Shown here: positions 9,442 through 17,128 of the stretch, piece by piece | Position numbering within the stretch: the stretch's first letter is position 1 | How the letters are laid out: every line of letters starts with the position of its first letter | From: VFZS01 sp964353255 | Lineage (GTDB): Bacteria; Acidobacteriota; Terriglobia; Bryobacterales; Bryobacteraceae | Length of the DNA: 32,827 nt | Assembly: GCA_964353255.1 (NCBI GenBank) | Contig: CAYGVJ010000057.1 | Coordinates: forward strand, 1-32,827 | Direction of reading: 5' to 3' | Made by a program: the position numbers and the translations under genes | The notes under the pieces: model-generated | Told to the model about the DNA's origin: nothing | The model's input: only the letters and a program-made list of their open reading frames with translations | Databases searched by the model: none

Positions 9442-9687
9442 ATGCCGACTGCGAGAGAGGTTCTGCGCGAGAGAATAGCGCATCTCACTGAGGACCAGGC
9501 CGCGCAGTTGCTGCCACTGGTGGAGAGCGCAGTGGCAGCATCGCAGGCGGAAGATGCTTTCGCCGGCCTGCGGGGCGATCCCGCTTTCCGCCTTCCGGCC
9601 CACGGGCGACCCGCCTTCAAGCCTTTCGAACCCATTGAGGGCAGCGGCGAGCCGGCCTCGCGGATCCTGATCGCCGACCGTCGATGA
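9442..9687 (+). CDS. Antitoxin of a decayed PIN-toxin pair
   Basis: 81 residues. The C-terminal FEPIEGSGEPASRILIADRR pattern (a toxin-binding tail seen in antitoxins paired with PIN toxins) identifies it. The ATG follows GGAG sites near 9425-9432 and a GATAAT box at 9417-9422. Its stop overlaps the toxin start by 4 bp (ATGA at 9684-9687). The antitoxin frame is intact, while its toxin is not. Confidence 0.72.
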   Translation: MPTAREVLRERIAHLTEDQAAQLLPLVESAVAASQAEDAFAGLRGDPAFRLPAHGRPAFKPFEPIEGSGEPASRILIADRR

Positions 9688-9981
9688 CACTCTACTACCT
9701 GGATGCCAGTGCTTGGGTCAAGCGCTACTACCGTGAGACCGGAACGGACTGGGTGACCCGGCTCTTTGCGCGCCACGAGCCCTTGAGTTGCGCCACCCTC
9801 GGGTACGTGGAGGTCCGCGCGGCACTTTCTCGGAAGCTCAAGTCGAGTGCGCAAGGCACTGAGCGAACGCTGGCCAGCCACAACCGAAGACTTCGCGTTC
9901 GTGGCCTCCGACCGCGCCCTCAAAGCGGCAGCCGCCCAGATGGGCTTGACCGTTCTCGACCCCGAAGAAGTCGCCAGGTGA
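9684..9981 (+). pseudogene. VapC-like PIN toxin with internal deletion and frameshift
   Basis: The first about 55 codons encode a good PIN N-terminus (LYYLDASAWVKRYY; E in YVEVRAALSRK). The original C-terminus reappears in another frame at about 9856-9981 as FVASDRALKAAAAQMG and VLDPEEVAR, ending at TGA 9979-9981. Roughly 40 residues between, including the usual third active-site aspartate of the LRAYDALHLA-type helix, are missing. The frame that continues uninterrupted to 10034 encodes Arg/Ser-rich nonsense after the junction. The toxin should be inactive, leaving an orphan antitoxin. Confidence 0.8.
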
Positions 9982-10202
9982 CCCCCGTCAGCGGCAACCG
10001 CCGGCTCCAGCTCAGCGCCCGCCTGGACCTCTAACTCCTGGTAACGCAGACCGGACCCCGGCCCTCTCGCCGCTGGCGGCCGTAGCCTACCTCCCGCTGC
10101 GATCCTCTCCCAGCCACCGGAAATGTCCCTACCAGTGCTCCGACGACCCGGAGGCTGGAGTTCGCTCCCGTGTAAGTTCGAACGGCACCCTCGTGAAGAT
10201 CT

Positions 10203-10441
10203 GCAAGCTGCGGGTTGAAGGCCGCCACCAGCGCGTCGGCCGCAATGCCCATGGTGGCGGGCGCGGGGTTGAACAGCCCGTAGTAGTTGGGATGCGCGGT
10301 GTGGGTCTGAAAGCGCCACAGGCCCTCGCGGACGAACTCCAGCGCCCGGCCCGGTTCGCAGGGGCGCTCGAAGTCCGCCGCGGCCAGGTACGCCCGCACC
10401 TTCGCCGGGTCGAGCTCGGGCGTGACGCGGTGCGCCGCGAT
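10203..10441 (-). repeat. Copy 2 of the 239-bp direct repeat
   Basis: Identical by eye to 9027-9265, same orientation, 1176 bp apart. The two copies bracket the orphan antitoxin and the decayed PIN toxin. Confidence 0.9.
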
Positions 10442-10519
10442 CCCGTTCACGTAGGCTTCGATGCCCTCGACGAGTTGTCGCCACAGCTTTGCTCGCTCGG
10501 CCTTCTCCAACAGCAGCAT
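10203..10519 (-). pseudogene. Truncated second copy of the PLP decarboxylase (5' third only)
   Basis: On the minus strand, ATG 10519 opens MLLLEKAERAKLWRQLVEG and continues through GIAAHRVTPELDP to ALVAAFNPQLA, matching residues 5-116 of the intact decarboxylase. The homology stops dead at 10203; the frame then runs to 10031 through unrelated sequence. The PLP lysine and most of the fold are absent. Bases 10203-10441 are identical to the intact gene, whereas the first about 75 bp of coding sequence (10442-10519) are clearly diverged, so the fragment looks like a paralogue partly overwritten by gene conversion, or a chimera. An alternative start is at 10543. The 168 bp between 10034 and 10203 hold nothing I recognise. 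Confidence 0.85.
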
Positions 10520-10563
10520 GGGTTCCCCCCGGAAAAGGTTCAATGGCAGCGCAAGGCGACTGC

Positions 10564-10911
10564 CTAAGGGCTCGAGTGCGAGCCCAGCCCCAGTTGCACC
10601 CGCAGGGCCCTTTCGACAGCGCGCAGGTCATCGGCGGACACTGTGGCGATGAGTTCCTTGAGGCGGTGCTTGCTCACGGTGGCAACTTGGTCGGCCATGG
10701 CCTTGCGCAACTCGCCCTGAAGCGTCACGTAGGCCTCACAAGGGTAAAGGCGGGCCACGTTGGAGGTCAAAGGCACCACCTGCACCCGGTTCAAGCTTCG
10801 GTTGGCCGCGTCGTTGCTGACGATGATCGCCGGCCTGGTCTTGCGCACTTCGCCGGCGAGGGAAGGGTCAAAACTGACCCACCACACCTCACCGCGACGC
10901 ATCCTGGACAT
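10564..10911 (-). CDS. mazF: MazF/PemK-type endoribonuclease toxin
   Basis: 115 residues with the MazF/PemK opening RRGEVWWVSFDPSLAGEVRK, the catalytic-region KTRPAIIVSND, and VQVVPLTSN. Family members cleave mRNA at short sequence motifs. The start overlaps the upstream antitoxin by 23 bp; ATG at 10902 (MRRGEVWW) is an alternative start. No damage is visible. It lies directly beyond the truncated decarboxylase copy, on the same strand. Confidence 0.9.
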   Translation of the reverse strand: MSRMRRGEVWWVSFDPSLAGEVRKTRPAIIVSNDAANRSLNRVQVVPLTSNVARLYPCEAYVTLQGELRKAMADQVATVSKHRLKELIATVSADDLRAVERALRVQLGLGSHSSP

Positions 10912-11119
10912 CCCCGATCAGTTCTTCCGACCACTCCAGCGCTTCCCGCTCCCGGTCCTCGTCAGCGGCCATCTCGCGATAGGCGGCCTCCAGGTCGCTG
11001 GAGATCACGTGAGGCTTGGCGAGACCCTCCAGGAAGCCGCTGATGCGGCGCCGTCCGATCCTCCGGTGCAGGCCCTCATAGACCGCATCATCTACCGTGA
11101 TCGTGAGCTTCTTGGACAT
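10889..11119 (-). CDS. mazE: Ribbon-helix-helix-type antitoxin of the MazF pair
   Basis: 76 residues: an N-terminal LTITVDDAVYEGLHRR resembling a ribbon-helix-helix DNA-binding strand, then an acidic, Glu/Asp-rich toxin-binding tail. It overlaps mazF by 23 bp, the order antitoxin-toxin being standard. A palindromic operator lies just upstream at 11128-11150, consistent with autoregulation. The symbol is by position and partner rather than close identity to E. coli MazE. Confidence 0.75.
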   Translation of the reverse strand: MSKKLTITVDDAVYEGLHRRIGRRRISGFLEGLAKPHVISSDLEAAYREMAADEDREREALEWSEELIGDVQDASR

Positions 11120-11127
11120 AAGCGACC

Positions 11128-11150
11128 TTATACGTGTTCAATACGTATAA
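11128..11150 (-). promoter_or_regulatory. Palindromic operator/promoter of the mazEF pair
   Basis: TTATACGT (11128-11135) and its exact reverse complement ACGTATAA (11143-11150) flank a 7-bp spacer, 8 bp upstream of the antitoxin start. The AT-rich arms also contain -10-like sequences, so a bound antitoxin would cover the promoter. The 120 bp beyond, up to 11274, show no other feature. Confidence 0.65.
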
Positions 11151-11274
11151 TACCACCTTGCGGCGGGGTTGGCTCCCAGGACCGCCGAGGCTGACGCCAC
11201 AGTCCCCAGGGTCATTCTGCATCATGTCTGGCTCCCCTGGTCGCCATCGTCGCGGGCGATAGTGAACGGAAGAT

Positions 11275-11847
11275 CTATCGAAAGACCAGTACCGTGGCTC
11301 CGAGGATACCACCGATGAATGCCGACAGCATCCCCCGGCGAAGCAAAGCATACTTGCGCGTGGTGATGTGGGCGAGAGTGAACACATTCTCTGCCAGGTG
11401 CTCAGCCATGCCTGGGTGCGACCAGCCCGAGAGCTGTTGCCAGAATTGCCCGAAGGTGCCGTGCTGGAGAACGCTTTCCCAATACACGAACCCCGGCGTG
11501 GATGTCTTCTGGAGCCTGGGGATGACCGCCAGGATGCAGAAGTAGACGCCCAGGACCAGACATATGAACGCGGCTACCGAGGCGAGCGTCTCGACGCGGA
11601 ACCAGTGCTGCCAGGTAGCCGAAGTGAAGGCCTGGTGGACCTTGCTCTGGTACAAGGCGCCAATCAAGCTGCTGGCGACTACCAAAGTGGTGGTAGCCCT
11701 GGAATCCGCGGAGCCCACGTAGTGATCCATGTACTTATGAACTTCCCAGAGGAACTTGAGCCGCTCCTCGGAAGCCTTGTCCGTTTCCCACGGCTTCGTA
11801 GGCGGTGAGCCGGGCGCGCCGTGCTTAGCAACGTCGTCGTGTTCCAT
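11275..11847 (-). CDS. PycTM-like membrane effector (Pycsar effector family, DUF5706)
   Basis: 190 residues from ATG 11847, which has GGGAG 8 nt upstream; longer in-frame starts overlap the kinase gene and are not supported. Family signs: the N-terminal helix WEVHKYMDHYVGSADSRA (compare the family's ADxKA motif) leading into membrane helix 1 (about 51-66), helix 2 (about 87-109) ending in VIPRL, the FVYWESVLQHGTFGQF middle segment, and the LAHITTRKYALLRRGM stretch before helix 3 (about 172-189). In Pycsar defence, PycTM proteins sense cCMP or cUMP and disrupt the inner membrane of infected cells. Here the gene is last of a minus-strand cluster, 59 bp after the kinase and near a class III cyclase. 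Whether that cyclase feeds it is inference. Confidence 0.75.
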   Translation of the reverse strand: MEHDDVAKHGAPGSPPTKPWETDKASEERLKFLWEVHKYMDHYVGSADSRATTTLVVASSLIGALYQSKVHQAFTSATWQHWFRVETLASVAAFICLVLGVYFCILAVIPRLQKTSTPGFVYWESVLQHGTFGQFWQQLSGWSHPGMAEHLAENVFTLAHITTRKYALLRRGMLSAFIGGILGATVLVFR

Positions 11848-11906
11848 AACTGTGCTCCCTATGCTGGATCTGATTGACCGAGATTTCAAGCCGGTGCGGC
11901 TGGCGG

Positions 11907-14900
11907 TCAGCGCGCCTGGTGACTGAAGTCCGACAGGGCCACCTGGTCCCGGCCACTGATCAGGAATCCGAACTTGCCGCTGGCGAAGTCCCCGGCGGGA
12001 TCCTCCCAGGCATCCACCGTCACCCACTCGCTCTCTTTCCGGATCTTGTGAATGATCGCTCGCGGCGTCACCTCCACCTGGAAAGTCGCTTCGAGATTAC
12101 CCGCCTGCTCGATTCCCAAAGGCTTCCTCGCCAGCTCGGTAGTCTTGCCCTTGACTAACTGCTTTCTATAGAAGTTGTTCTTGTCGATCTGGAAGAGCAC
12201 ATAGTTGTAAGTGTCCTTATAGCGCAAGAACCATTGCAGGCGACGGCCCTTCCTGAGCATGGCGGTGAAAGTGAAAATGCCGGTCGTCGGAGTGATGCGG
12301 AGGCACTGAAACTCCCCGCCGGTGCGGACGAACCACTTGCCGTCCGCACTCCAGCCGACGAGGTTCTCCCATGCCGCCATCGCGGGCTTCGGGGCGGGCC
12401 GAGCTTTGGCGCGCGGTGGCGCCGGGGCTTTCTCTTTTTCCGGCGGCCGTGCCGCGGCTGTAGCCGGGGGTTCGGATTGCGCCGGCTTGGCAACGGACGG
12501 TTGCCTGCCCGAGGCTAAGCTCGGCGGCCTGTCGAGAGCACCCGCGCCGGACTCCGCGCCGGTGGGCGGCCGCAGAGTGGCCGCCAACGGTTGCAGGATG
12601 AGCCGCACCGGGGCGATCGGCTCGCGTCTCACAGTCACCGCTGAGGTTGCGGGCTGGTAACCCTCCAAAGTGGCTTCCAATTGATAAGTGCCTGGCGGCA
12701 GCGACAGGCGCACCGGCGAAGCGCCGCGAACCTGCTGGTTCACGCGGATGGTGGCGCCGGGAGGCGAGGTGCCGATCTCGACCGGTACGCCGCTCGTTGC
12801 GGGAGACTCCGTGGACCGAATGACCAAGCTCCCCGCCACGATCACAATGATCACCAGCAGGCCGGCCGCGATGCCCACCAGCCAGGCCGCCGGAATCCGG
12901 CGCAGGGTTTCCAGTAGAGTCGGCCGCGCAGGCGCCGGTTTGGCAGGCTGAACAGAGGCGGACGGCGCCACCACAGGCGCCGGGGGCGGCGCCGGCGCCA
13001 CCGGGGGCGAGGGAGCAGTCATCTCCGGGCCCACCATGGTCTCCCCCAGCGAAGCAGAAGGCGGCGCCGGGGACGGCGGTGCAAGTGGAGCGCCTCCGAC
13101 TTCCGTAAGCGCGCCCGCCGCTTCAGATCCCGGACCGGCTCCGCCGATAACAGTTTCGCCGGACGGCTGAGCGGGCTCGACCCTGCGCGCCGAGGCTGCC
13201 GACTCCGCCAGGACACGGCCCGCCTCCGACTCGCTCCGGCGCGCTTGCGCGCGCCGGCTATCGGAAAGGGCTCTCTCCAAGGTGGCGCGCAGTTGCGTCA
13301 GCCTCATCACGTAGGGATAGGTGGCCATTCCCTGTTCGACCGCGGCCAGGGCGCCCTCCAGATCCCCGGCGGTCTGCAACTGCCGGGCCTTCGCCACACA
13401 CTGATCCACGAACTCTTCCCGCTTGCGGTCCTCGATGAGAGCGCGCAGGCTCTGGGCCTGGCTGTGGCTCGGCTCCAGATCAAGCACCTCCTGGACCAGC
13501 CCTTCGGCGGCGCGCCAGTCGGACTCCAACAACGCGCGCGCCCGTTCGATCAGGGTATCCAGGAGAACGGACCGCGCGGCGGGATTTCGCTGGTCCATCA
13601 GGAAGGCCCGGCGCACCATCTCGATGCCTTCCTCAAAACGCTGCTGCTGGCAGAGGGCCTGCCCCTCCGCCAGCAATCGCTCGGCCTCGGCCCGGACCTC
13701 GCTGGCCCGCCGGATGAGCTTCTCCACTTCGGCCAGCTCGGCGTCTCCCGGGAACTCCGCCAGGGCGCTCTGCAACAGGCTCAGGGCGCGAGAGTGATCG
13801 CCGGAATCCAGATGGCGGTCGATCTGCTCGACCCAGCGCGCCTTGGCCTCCCCACGCACCTGCTGGTCCCGCCGCTTCGCCACCCGCTCGAGTTCGAATT
13901 CCAGACCCGGATACTGCCGGTGGATGCTCCGCAGGATCTCCCACTGCCCGAGCGCCTCGCCGAACTGGCCGCGCGCTTCGAGCTGGCGCGCCTTGGTCAC
14001 AATCGAGTTGACCAGATCCCGCTTGTCGCACATCAGCCGGAGAGCGCGCGCGAAGTGGGTTTCGTCGGGGTAACGCTCCACCGCTTCCTTGAGGATGCTC
14101 ACGCGCCGGTCCAGGTCGGGCTCCGCCTCCACCCGGCGATCCGCCTCGGCGATGAAGGCGGACAACTGCTGTCTCTGCTGCTCTTCCACCTCGAACTTCA
14201 ACGCCTGGAAGAGCGCCTGGCCGGGGTACTTCGCCAGGCACTCGTCACACAGCTCCCGCGCCTTGGCGAAGTTGCCTTCCTCCAGCCGCTTGCGCGCTTC
14301 CGCGTAAGCCTTCTCGATGGCATCATGCTCCGAGCGAACCTGGTTGTAGAAGTTCTGGTAGACCGCGCCGCGTTCCGGCGTCGAAACGTCGGGAGCGCGG
14401 CGGTCCAGGTCCAGCACACGCTGCATCCGGCAGAGCGCGGAACTCAGCTCGCCCTTGTGATAGGCGTCCTCGGCCGCCTGATAGAGCTGCTGCTTCTCCT
14501 GAACCTCCCGCAGGTAAGCTTCTTCCCGCCGATCGACTTCGGCCAGCAGCTCCAGGGCCCGGCTTTCCTTGGCCCGCTGCTGGACCACGTTCTGGAGGGC
14601 CTGCCGGGCGTGCCCGAAGGCATAATTGTTCAGGTGCTGGCGGGCCAGCCGCAGCCAGTCGTCGATCTGCATCTGGCTGCGCCGGCTCTCGATGGTGTCT
14701 TTCAGGGCCAGGGCGTCGTCGTTGTCCGGATCCAGCTCCAGGGCTTCCTGGACCTTCTGCAACGCCAGAGGATACTCCTCCTCTTCCAGGCGCGTGCGCG
14801 CGCTTTCCAGCAGTTGATAGACCATCTTGCGGCGGATGGCCTGGTCCAGTTGCCGCCGCAGCCGCGACATCGCCGGATCCATGTGCCCCTCCGCCTCCAG

Positions 14901-15827
14901 CTCGCTGAGGATTTCGGAGGCGAACTGGTAGTCCCCCTGCTCGAAGGCCTTGGCGGCGCGCTGAATCCGGGGCTGAATGCGGGCCGGGTCGAACATCTCG
15001 ATCGGCTCATTGCGCAGCGCCTTCTGAAGCGTCTCCGCCAGTTCGCGGGCCGTCGAGAACCGGTGCCAGGGCTGCTTGGCCATCGCCTTATGGACCACCC
15101 GGCCCACCGACTGGTTGACCCGCGGGTTCAGATCGGAAACCGGCGGGGGAATCTGGTGCAGAATGCTCTGCGCCACCTCGGCCGCCGCGGCCTGGTCCCA
15201 AGGCAGGCGCCCGGTGAAGATTTCATACGCGGTCACGCCCACGGCGAAGATGTCGGTCAGCGGCGAAAGCGCCTTCATCTCAATCTGCTCGGGCGCCATG
15301 TAGAGCAGGGTTCCCCGCTGCGCCATGCTGGACCGGGCGTCCACCATGTGGGCCAGCCCGAAGTCGATGATCTTCACCGAGTCGTCCTGAAGCACGAAAA
15401 GGTTGCTGGGCTTCAGGTCCCGGTGCACCAGGCCCCGTTCGTGAGCCGCGTGCAGGCCGCGGCAGACCTGGCAGATGATGTCCACCGTGCGCTCGACCGT
15501 CAGCCGGCTGCTGGAGGTCCGGATCAAGACGTCCAGCGTCGAACCGGGCAGCAGCGGCATCACGAAATAGGGCTTGCTGGCGCCCTCCTCCTCGAACTCG
15601 CCGATGTCAAAGATCTCGATGATGTTGGGGTGGCTCAGCGCCGCCAGCACGTCGCACTCTTTGAAGAAGAGCTGCAACGCCGCGCGCTCCGGGGCGTCGC
15701 GGAGGGTCTTGACCGCCACCTCGCGTTTGACCACCGTGTCGTAGGCGCGGTAAACGACGCCCATGCCGCCCTGACCCAGGACCTGCCTGATTTCGTACCG
15801 CCCCTTCAGTTTGGCCGGGACAGCCAT
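11907..15827 (-). CDS. Large Ser/Thr protein kinase with TPR-like, transmembrane, PEGA and C-terminal beta domains
   Basis: 1306 residues; a GGAGG site lies just before ATG 15827. N-terminal Hanks-type kinase: glycine loop G18-QGGMG, K40 in VAVK, catalytic H135-R136-D137 in HRDLKPSN, D155-F156-G157, and MAPE; all catalytic residues are present. Residues about 280-930 are long amphipathic helices resembling TPR repeats (for example YPLALQKVQEALELDPDN). A Pro-rich linker precedes one membrane helix at about 978-1001, followed by a PEGA-like domain (about 1016-1085; TSPPGATIRVN, PPGTYQLEATLEGY). After another Ala/Pro linker the last about 160 residues form a DUF1080/LamG-like beta domain. The kinase would be cytoplasmic, with PEGA and the beta domain outside, suggesting an envelope-sensing receptor kinase. 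Cyclase and PycTM-like genes flank it on the same strand. Confidence 0.9.
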   Translation of the reverse strand: MAVPAKLKGRYEIRQVLGQGGMGVVYRAYDTVVKREVAVKTLRDAPERAALQLFFKECDVLAALSHPNIIEIFDIGEFEEEGASKPYFVMPLLPGSTLDVLIRTSSSRLTVERTVDIICQVCRGLHAAHERGLVHRDLKPSNLFVLQDDSVKIIDFGLAHMVDARSSMAQRGTLLYMAPEQIEMKALSPLTDIFAVGVTAYEIFTGRLPWDQAAAAEVAQSILHQIPPPVSDLNPRVNQSVGRVVHKAMAKQPWHRFSTARELAETLQKALRNEPIEMFDPARIQPRIQRAAKAFEQGDYQFASEILSELEAEGHMDPAMSRLRRQLDQAIRRKMVYQLLESARTRLEEEEYPLALQKVQEALELDPDNDDALALKDTIESRRSQMQIDDWLRLARQHLNNYAFGHARQALQNVVQQRAKESRALELLAEVDRREEAYLREVQEKQQLYQAAEDAYHKGELSSALCRMQRVLDLDRRAPDVSTPERGAVYQNFYNQVRSEHDAIEKAYAEARKRLEEGNFAKARELCDECLAKYPGQALFQALKFEVEEQQRQQLSAFIAEADRRVEAEPDLDRRVSILKEAVERYPDETHFARALRLMCDKRDLVNSIVTKARQLEARGQFGEALGQWEILRSIHRQYPGLEFELERVAKRRDQQVRGEAKARWVEQIDRHLDSGDHSRALSLLQSALAEFPGDAELAEVEKLIRRASEVRAEAERLLAEGQALCQQQRFEEGIEMVRRAFLMDQRNPAARSVLLDTLIERARALLESDWRAAEGLVQEVLDLEPSHSQAQSLRALIEDRKREEFVDQCVAKARQLQTAGDLEGALAAVEQGMATYPYVMRLTQLRATLERALSDSRRAQARRSESEAGRVLAESAASARRVEPAQPSGETVIGGAGPGSEAAGALTEVGGAPLAPPSPAPPSASLGETMVGPEMTAPSPPVAPAPPPAPVVAPSASVQPAKPAPARPTLLETLRRIPAAWLVGIAAGLLVIIVIVAGSLVIRSTESPATSGVPVEIGTSPPGATIRVNQQVRGASPVRLSLPPGTYQLEATLEGYQPATSAVTVRREPIAPVRLILQPLAATLRPPTGAESGAGALDRPPSLASGRQPSVAKPAQSEPPATAAARPPEKEKAPAPPRAKARPAPKPAMAAWENLVGWSADGKWFVRTGGEFQCLRITPTTGIFTFTAMLRKGRRLQWFLRYKDTYNYVLFQIDKNNFYRKQLVKGKTTELARKPLGIEQAGNLEATFQVEVTPRAIIHKIRKESEWVTVDAWEDPAGDFASGKFGFLISGRDQVALSDFSHQAR

Positions 15828-15914
15828 AGTCCTCCACTCCGATTTAGGATCTTCCGACCCCGCACTCGGTTTCTAGCGTGCGCAGAGAAGTTTACCCCAC
15901 CGCCAGCGGCATTA

Positions 15915-17033
15915 TCAAGCCGTGGCCGCCGCAGCGCCGGCGATGGCCGAACGCAGCAACGCCACCAGCCGCTCCAGCGAGGCCAGCGACAAGGCGTAGG
16001 CGGGGGCGGGTTCCTGATAGCCCTTGAGCTTGACCATATGCCGCTCGAACAGTTCCGCCACGCCGCGGATCCGGGCCAGGTATTCGTAGGTTCGCTGGCC
16101 CAGCGCCAGGTCGCTGTGAATCTCCTTCGTCGCGGACTCCAGCCGGAAGGTCTTGTTCACCACGTCACCCAGCGCGGTGTGGTCGGCGAAGGCTGCGCTG
16201 CCCACGTTGCCGATCGAGGCAATCCCGGTGTTGATGCCGCCGCCGATGCGAATGGGAGCGTCAAGGGCGAATTGGGATTGGAGATTGCCCGCGATCCCGT
16301 TCAAGCGCGCGAATCCTTCAAAGACGGCCAGGAGCTCCTGCAAGGCGGGCGTGGCCTCCTGGTGCAGCCAGACCGCCATGACCGCGTCGCCGATGTACTT
16401 CTGCGCCCAGGCCCGCTGCTCCACAAGGGCCGCTCCGGATCGGCGAAGGAACGTGCCGATGGTCTGAGCCAGCGTGGCTTCGTCGAGGCGCCGCGCCAGC
16501 CCCGTGAAGTCGCGGATGTCGGTGACCAGCACGGTGATCAACCGCAGGTTGAGCGCCACATGAGTGGACGTCCCGGCCGCCATGGCTGGCTCTGGGGCCG
16601 CCGAAACGGGCTTCTTCTGCTGGTGGAACACAAACTCGTGTCGGCCGATGGTGATGCGGTCGCCGGACTGAAGGATCAACGGCGTGGTCACGCGCCGGGA
16701 GTTCACCTGAGTCCCGTTCCGGCTCCCCAGATCGATCAACTGGTATTCGCCGGCCTCGCTCTGCTGGATCATGGCGTGCTGCCGGGACGCCAGATCATCC
16801 ACCAGCACGATGGTGTTCTGATCGCCGCGTCCGATGCCGCAGACACGCGCGCCGTCCAGAGGAAAGCGCTGAGACCCTCCTGCGACCAGGGCTTCCACGC
16901 ATGCGGCCGGCGGCTCGCCCCCGGCCGGGCTCTCTGCGGTCAGGGCGGGAATACTCGAGCGCACCGTGTCCCCGGCCGGCGGTTCACCCTGTCCGGACGG
17001 CTGCACGGCTCGAAAGATCTTCGTCGATTCCAT
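15915..17033 (-). CDS. FHA-domain class III adenylyl/guanylyl cyclase
   Basis: 372 residues. An FHA domain spans about 55-138, with GRGDQN, SRQHAMI and the DLGSRNGTQVN signature that reads phosphothreonine. A class III cyclase domain spans about 163-345: metal aspartates D172 (TDIRDFT) and D216 (KYIGDAV), substrate lysine K212, T286 in HTALGD, and the transition-state pair N293 and R297 (VVNKTFRLE). The K/T pair is the one expected for ATP in bacterial enzymes, so cAMP is the likeliest product. No membrane segment is seen. It lies 87 bp upstream of the Ser/Thr kinase, which could phosphorylate the FHA partner region. A TACAAT box ends 7 nt before the ATG. Confidence 0.88.
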   Translation of the reverse strand: MESTKIFRAVQPSGQGEPPAGDTVRSSIPALTAESPAGGEPPAACVEALVAGGSQRFPLDGARVCGIGRGDQNTIVLVDDLASRQHAMIQQSEAGEYQLIDLGSRNGTQVNSRRVTTPLILQSGDRITIGRHEFVFHQQKKPVSAAPEPAMAAGTSTHVALNLRLITVLVTDIRDFTGLARRLDEATLAQTIGTFLRRSGAALVEQRAWAQKYIGDAVMAVWLHQEATPALQELLAVFEGFARLNGIAGNLQSQFALDAPIRIGGGINTGIASIGNVGSAAFADHTALGDVVNKTFRLESATKEIHSDLALGQRTYEYLARIRGVAELFERHMVKLKGYQEPAPAYALSLASLERLVALLRSAIAGAAAATA

Positions 17034-17040
17034 TCGCTCT

Positions 17041-17046
17041 ATTGTA
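17041..17046 (-). promoter_or_regulatory. -10 box of the cyclase-kinase-PycTM cluster
   Basis: TACAAT on the minus strand, 7 nt before ATG 17033, predicts a leader of at most one base. It lies in the 95-bp divergent gap shared with the S9 peptidase promoter and would drive the first gene, perhaps all three. Confidence 0.55.
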
Positions 17047-17116
17047 TCCCCGGCCTAAAGGAAGCAGCTATACCCCCTCCGGCCTAAGAGACCGCGCCGT
17101 GTCCCCGCGGCTTAAG

Positions 17117-17122
17117 TACAAT
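17117..17122 (+). promoter_or_regulatory. -10 box of the S9 peptidase, leaderless
   Basis: TACAAT ends exactly 6 nt before ATG 17129, placing the expected transcription start on the A of the start codon. There is no Shine-Dalgarno sequence and no clear -35. Confidence 0.55.
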
Positions 17123-17128
17123 TCGGAT

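Noticed and set aside
9684..10034. 116-residue intact PIN toxin
   Set aside because: After about codon 55 the sequence no longer resembles a PIN domain, while the real C-terminus appears in another frame ending at 9981.
8919..10631. 570-codon minus-strand frame spanning both decarboxylase copies
   Set aside because: It is an off-frame reading of the duplicated segment, which explains its internal repeat of GRGGLRAPLRTGPGAG-like sequence; not a repeat protein.
11848..12027. 60-residue N-terminal extension of the PycTM-like protein
   Set aside because: It overlaps the kinase C-terminus, is low-complexity, and ATG 11847 has a ribosome site 8 nt upstream.
13245..17087. 1280-codon plus-strand open frame
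   Set aside because: It is fully antisense to the Ser/Thr kinase and cyclase genes, which carry complete catalytic motifs; its Leu/Arg/His-rich translation is a by-product of high GC at third positions.
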